From Rhizobacter sp. (GTDB lineage Bacteria; Pseudomonadota; Gammaproteobacteria; Burkholderiales; Burkholderiaceae_C), in assembly GCA_025361845.1 (NCBI GenBank), contig JANYJL010000224.1, positions 1-42,403 on the forward strand: 42,403 nucleotides of DNA, given 5' to 3'. Below are positions 41,591-42,403 of the stretch, piece after piece. Positions within the stretch are counted from its first letter, which is position 1; every line of letters starts with the position of its first letter. The notes below the pieces were generated by a model that worked only from the letters and a program-made list of their open reading frames with translations, ran no database searches and was not told the DNA's origin. The position numbers were made by a program, and so were the translations under genes.

Positions 41591-42403
41591 GTCACCAAAA
41601 ACCAGTATGTTGCTCATGTTGGTGCGACGAGCGAGCGCATGCATGCATGCTGTCAATAACCTCCGCTGGCATAGGGAGTGCCGTCCAGCGGTTTCGATTG
41701 AGCACACACCCGTGGTGAGACTGTAGAAAAAATAACCACCTTGCGCATTGCCGGTAGGGTGCAAGCAATGGCTCCAGTAGTGCGAGTTGCCGTAGAATTG
41801 TCATGCTCCTCGTGTGTTTGGACGTATGTTCCAAACTCAAGCTTGCAATGCTTGGCATAGTCGATCTGCATGCCCACGACCATAGCGCATGGGCTGATTG
41901 TATCGGACACACCGTCCAATGCTGGAAAGCAATTTAGCCAAAAGTTACTGAAATATACCATCTCGACAATCATCCGCATGGGCAGACGGGTGAAAGGCAC
42001 TGTATTGTACACACACCGCACCCCCTCCTTCAAGGTTCGAATTTGCCGCTCAACCTCCGGCACATGCTCGTCGTTGGAGATGGTGTTAAGTGTGATCTGC
42101 ATGATGGCGAACTCGCCATCCAAATTCTCAAATTCGCCATCCATTAGCATGGCCTTGATGACAAACCCTCGCTTCCTGTAAATGGCATTCACTTGCTTAC
42201 GGACTTTAATCATTTCAGTAATGCCAAACTTGATGTTGCGCGAAATAGACGCAAAGAATAGAATTTCATTCACAAACATCACATGGCCGGCATGCACCAC
42301 ATCTTCGTTTTGCCTCATGATGCTCGCAGGAATATCAAATGTGCTCACTTCAACTCGGTCAACAGCATGCTGAATGGTCTTTCTCTTGAGTGATCCCACG
42401 TCA
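41590..42403 (-). pseudogene. Copia integrase core, partial and frameshifted
   Basis: A continuous frame from 42399 to about 41765 contains VMFVNEILFFASISRNIKFG, LMDGEFENL and DEHVPEVERQIRTLKEGVR, FWLNCFPALDGVSD, and YVQTHEEHDN. The central Asp (LMDGEF) and Glu (DEHVPEVER) of the DDE triad are plausible; at the first Asp position I see His in AGHVMFVN, which would inactivate it. After 41765 the coding moves one frame (HPTGNAQGGYFFYSLTTG), then another (VLNRNRWTALPMPAEVID), then back (ALARRTNMSN). Each shift fits loss or gain of one base. The 5' end of the gene lies beyond the right edge. Confidence 0.78.

Larger units (their letters stand above)
40241..42403 (-). mobile_element. Decayed Ty1/copia retrotransposon fragment (integrase, linker, reverse transcriptase)
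   Basis: Reading the minus strand from the right edge, the order is integrase core, an acidic low-complexity linker and an RVT_2 reverse transcriptase, which is the copia order. The element is cut at both ends: its gag/protease part would lie beyond 42403, and the C-terminal part of the reverse transcriptase and the RNase H are missing at 40,240. At least four single-base frameshifts and two in-frame stops are present, so it is non-functional as read. The motif content resembles copia elements I know from diatoms. No LTR is in view. Confidence 0.85.

Noticed and set aside
1-42403. tRNA, rRNA or riboswitch genes
   Set aside because: I looked through the gene-free stretches and found no cloverleaf, rRNA core or recognisable aptamer; almost all sequence is coding.

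Overview
The window is two unrelated pieces of DNA joined near position 40,240. Positions 1 to about 40,240 are high-GC bacterial sequence, densely packed with intact genes. The gene content suggests a betaproteobacterium of the order Burkholderiales, probably near the Rubrivivax/Leptothrix/Methylibium group: type II secretion genes, an EpsD-E-F-G/exosortase B/EpsI export operon, PEP-CTERM proteins, a LuxR-type EpsA regulator and Tat-exported proteases. That assignment is an inference from gene families. Positions ~40,240-42,403 are AT-richer and hold a decayed antisense fragment of a eukaryotic Ty1/copia retrotransposon, of a kind I associate with diatoms and related algae. The join cuts a phosphate transporter gene and the retroelement's reverse transcriptase, with no LTR, so an assembly chimera is the likeliest explanation.

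Layout of the bacterial part. (1) 1-5,017, minus strand: sugar-phosphate priming transferase, LuxR regulator EpsA running in frame into pseudopilin GspG, then GspF and the edge-truncated GspE. (2) 5,125-9,706: a PEP-CTERM protein, then a plus-strand operon of a CAAX-type membrane protease, a Tat-exported trypsin-like protease, a compact exosortase-like enzyme, a small membrane protein and a second Tat-exported protease with a C-terminal sorting-like tail. (3) 9,742-13,396, minus strand: PEP-CTERM protein, secreted 5'-nucleotidase and a TPR protein with a degenerate protease domain. (4) 13,704-27,812: polysaccharide assembly genes, comprising a double glycosyltransferase, an asparagine-synthase amidotransferase, an acyltransferase, a beta-helix lipoprotein, an O-antigen-ligase/polymerase-type protein, three further glycosyltransferases, a Wzx-like flippase and a FkbM methyltransferase. 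(5) 27,837-33,630, minus strand: epsD-E-F-G-xrtB-epsI, the export and protein-sorting core. (6) 33,832-38,101: CapK/PaaK-like adenylating enzyme, heparinase II/III-like protein and a WecG/TagA/CpsF glycosyltransferase. (7) 38,196-40,240: polyphosphate kinase 2 and a Pit phosphate transporter, each preceded by a PhoB-box-like sequence.

As a system, the priming transferase loads the first sugar phosphate on undecaprenyl phosphate. The glycosyltransferases extend and decorate the unit, the flippase and polymerase-type protein move and join the units, and EpsD/E/F/G control chain length and export. XrtB with EpsI should sort PEP-CTERM proteins into or through the same envelope. The most unusual points are the in-frame EpsA-GspG reading frame, the second small exosortase-like/Tat-protease cassette, a TPR protease-like protein that has apparently lost all three catalytic residues, and the chimeric right end.
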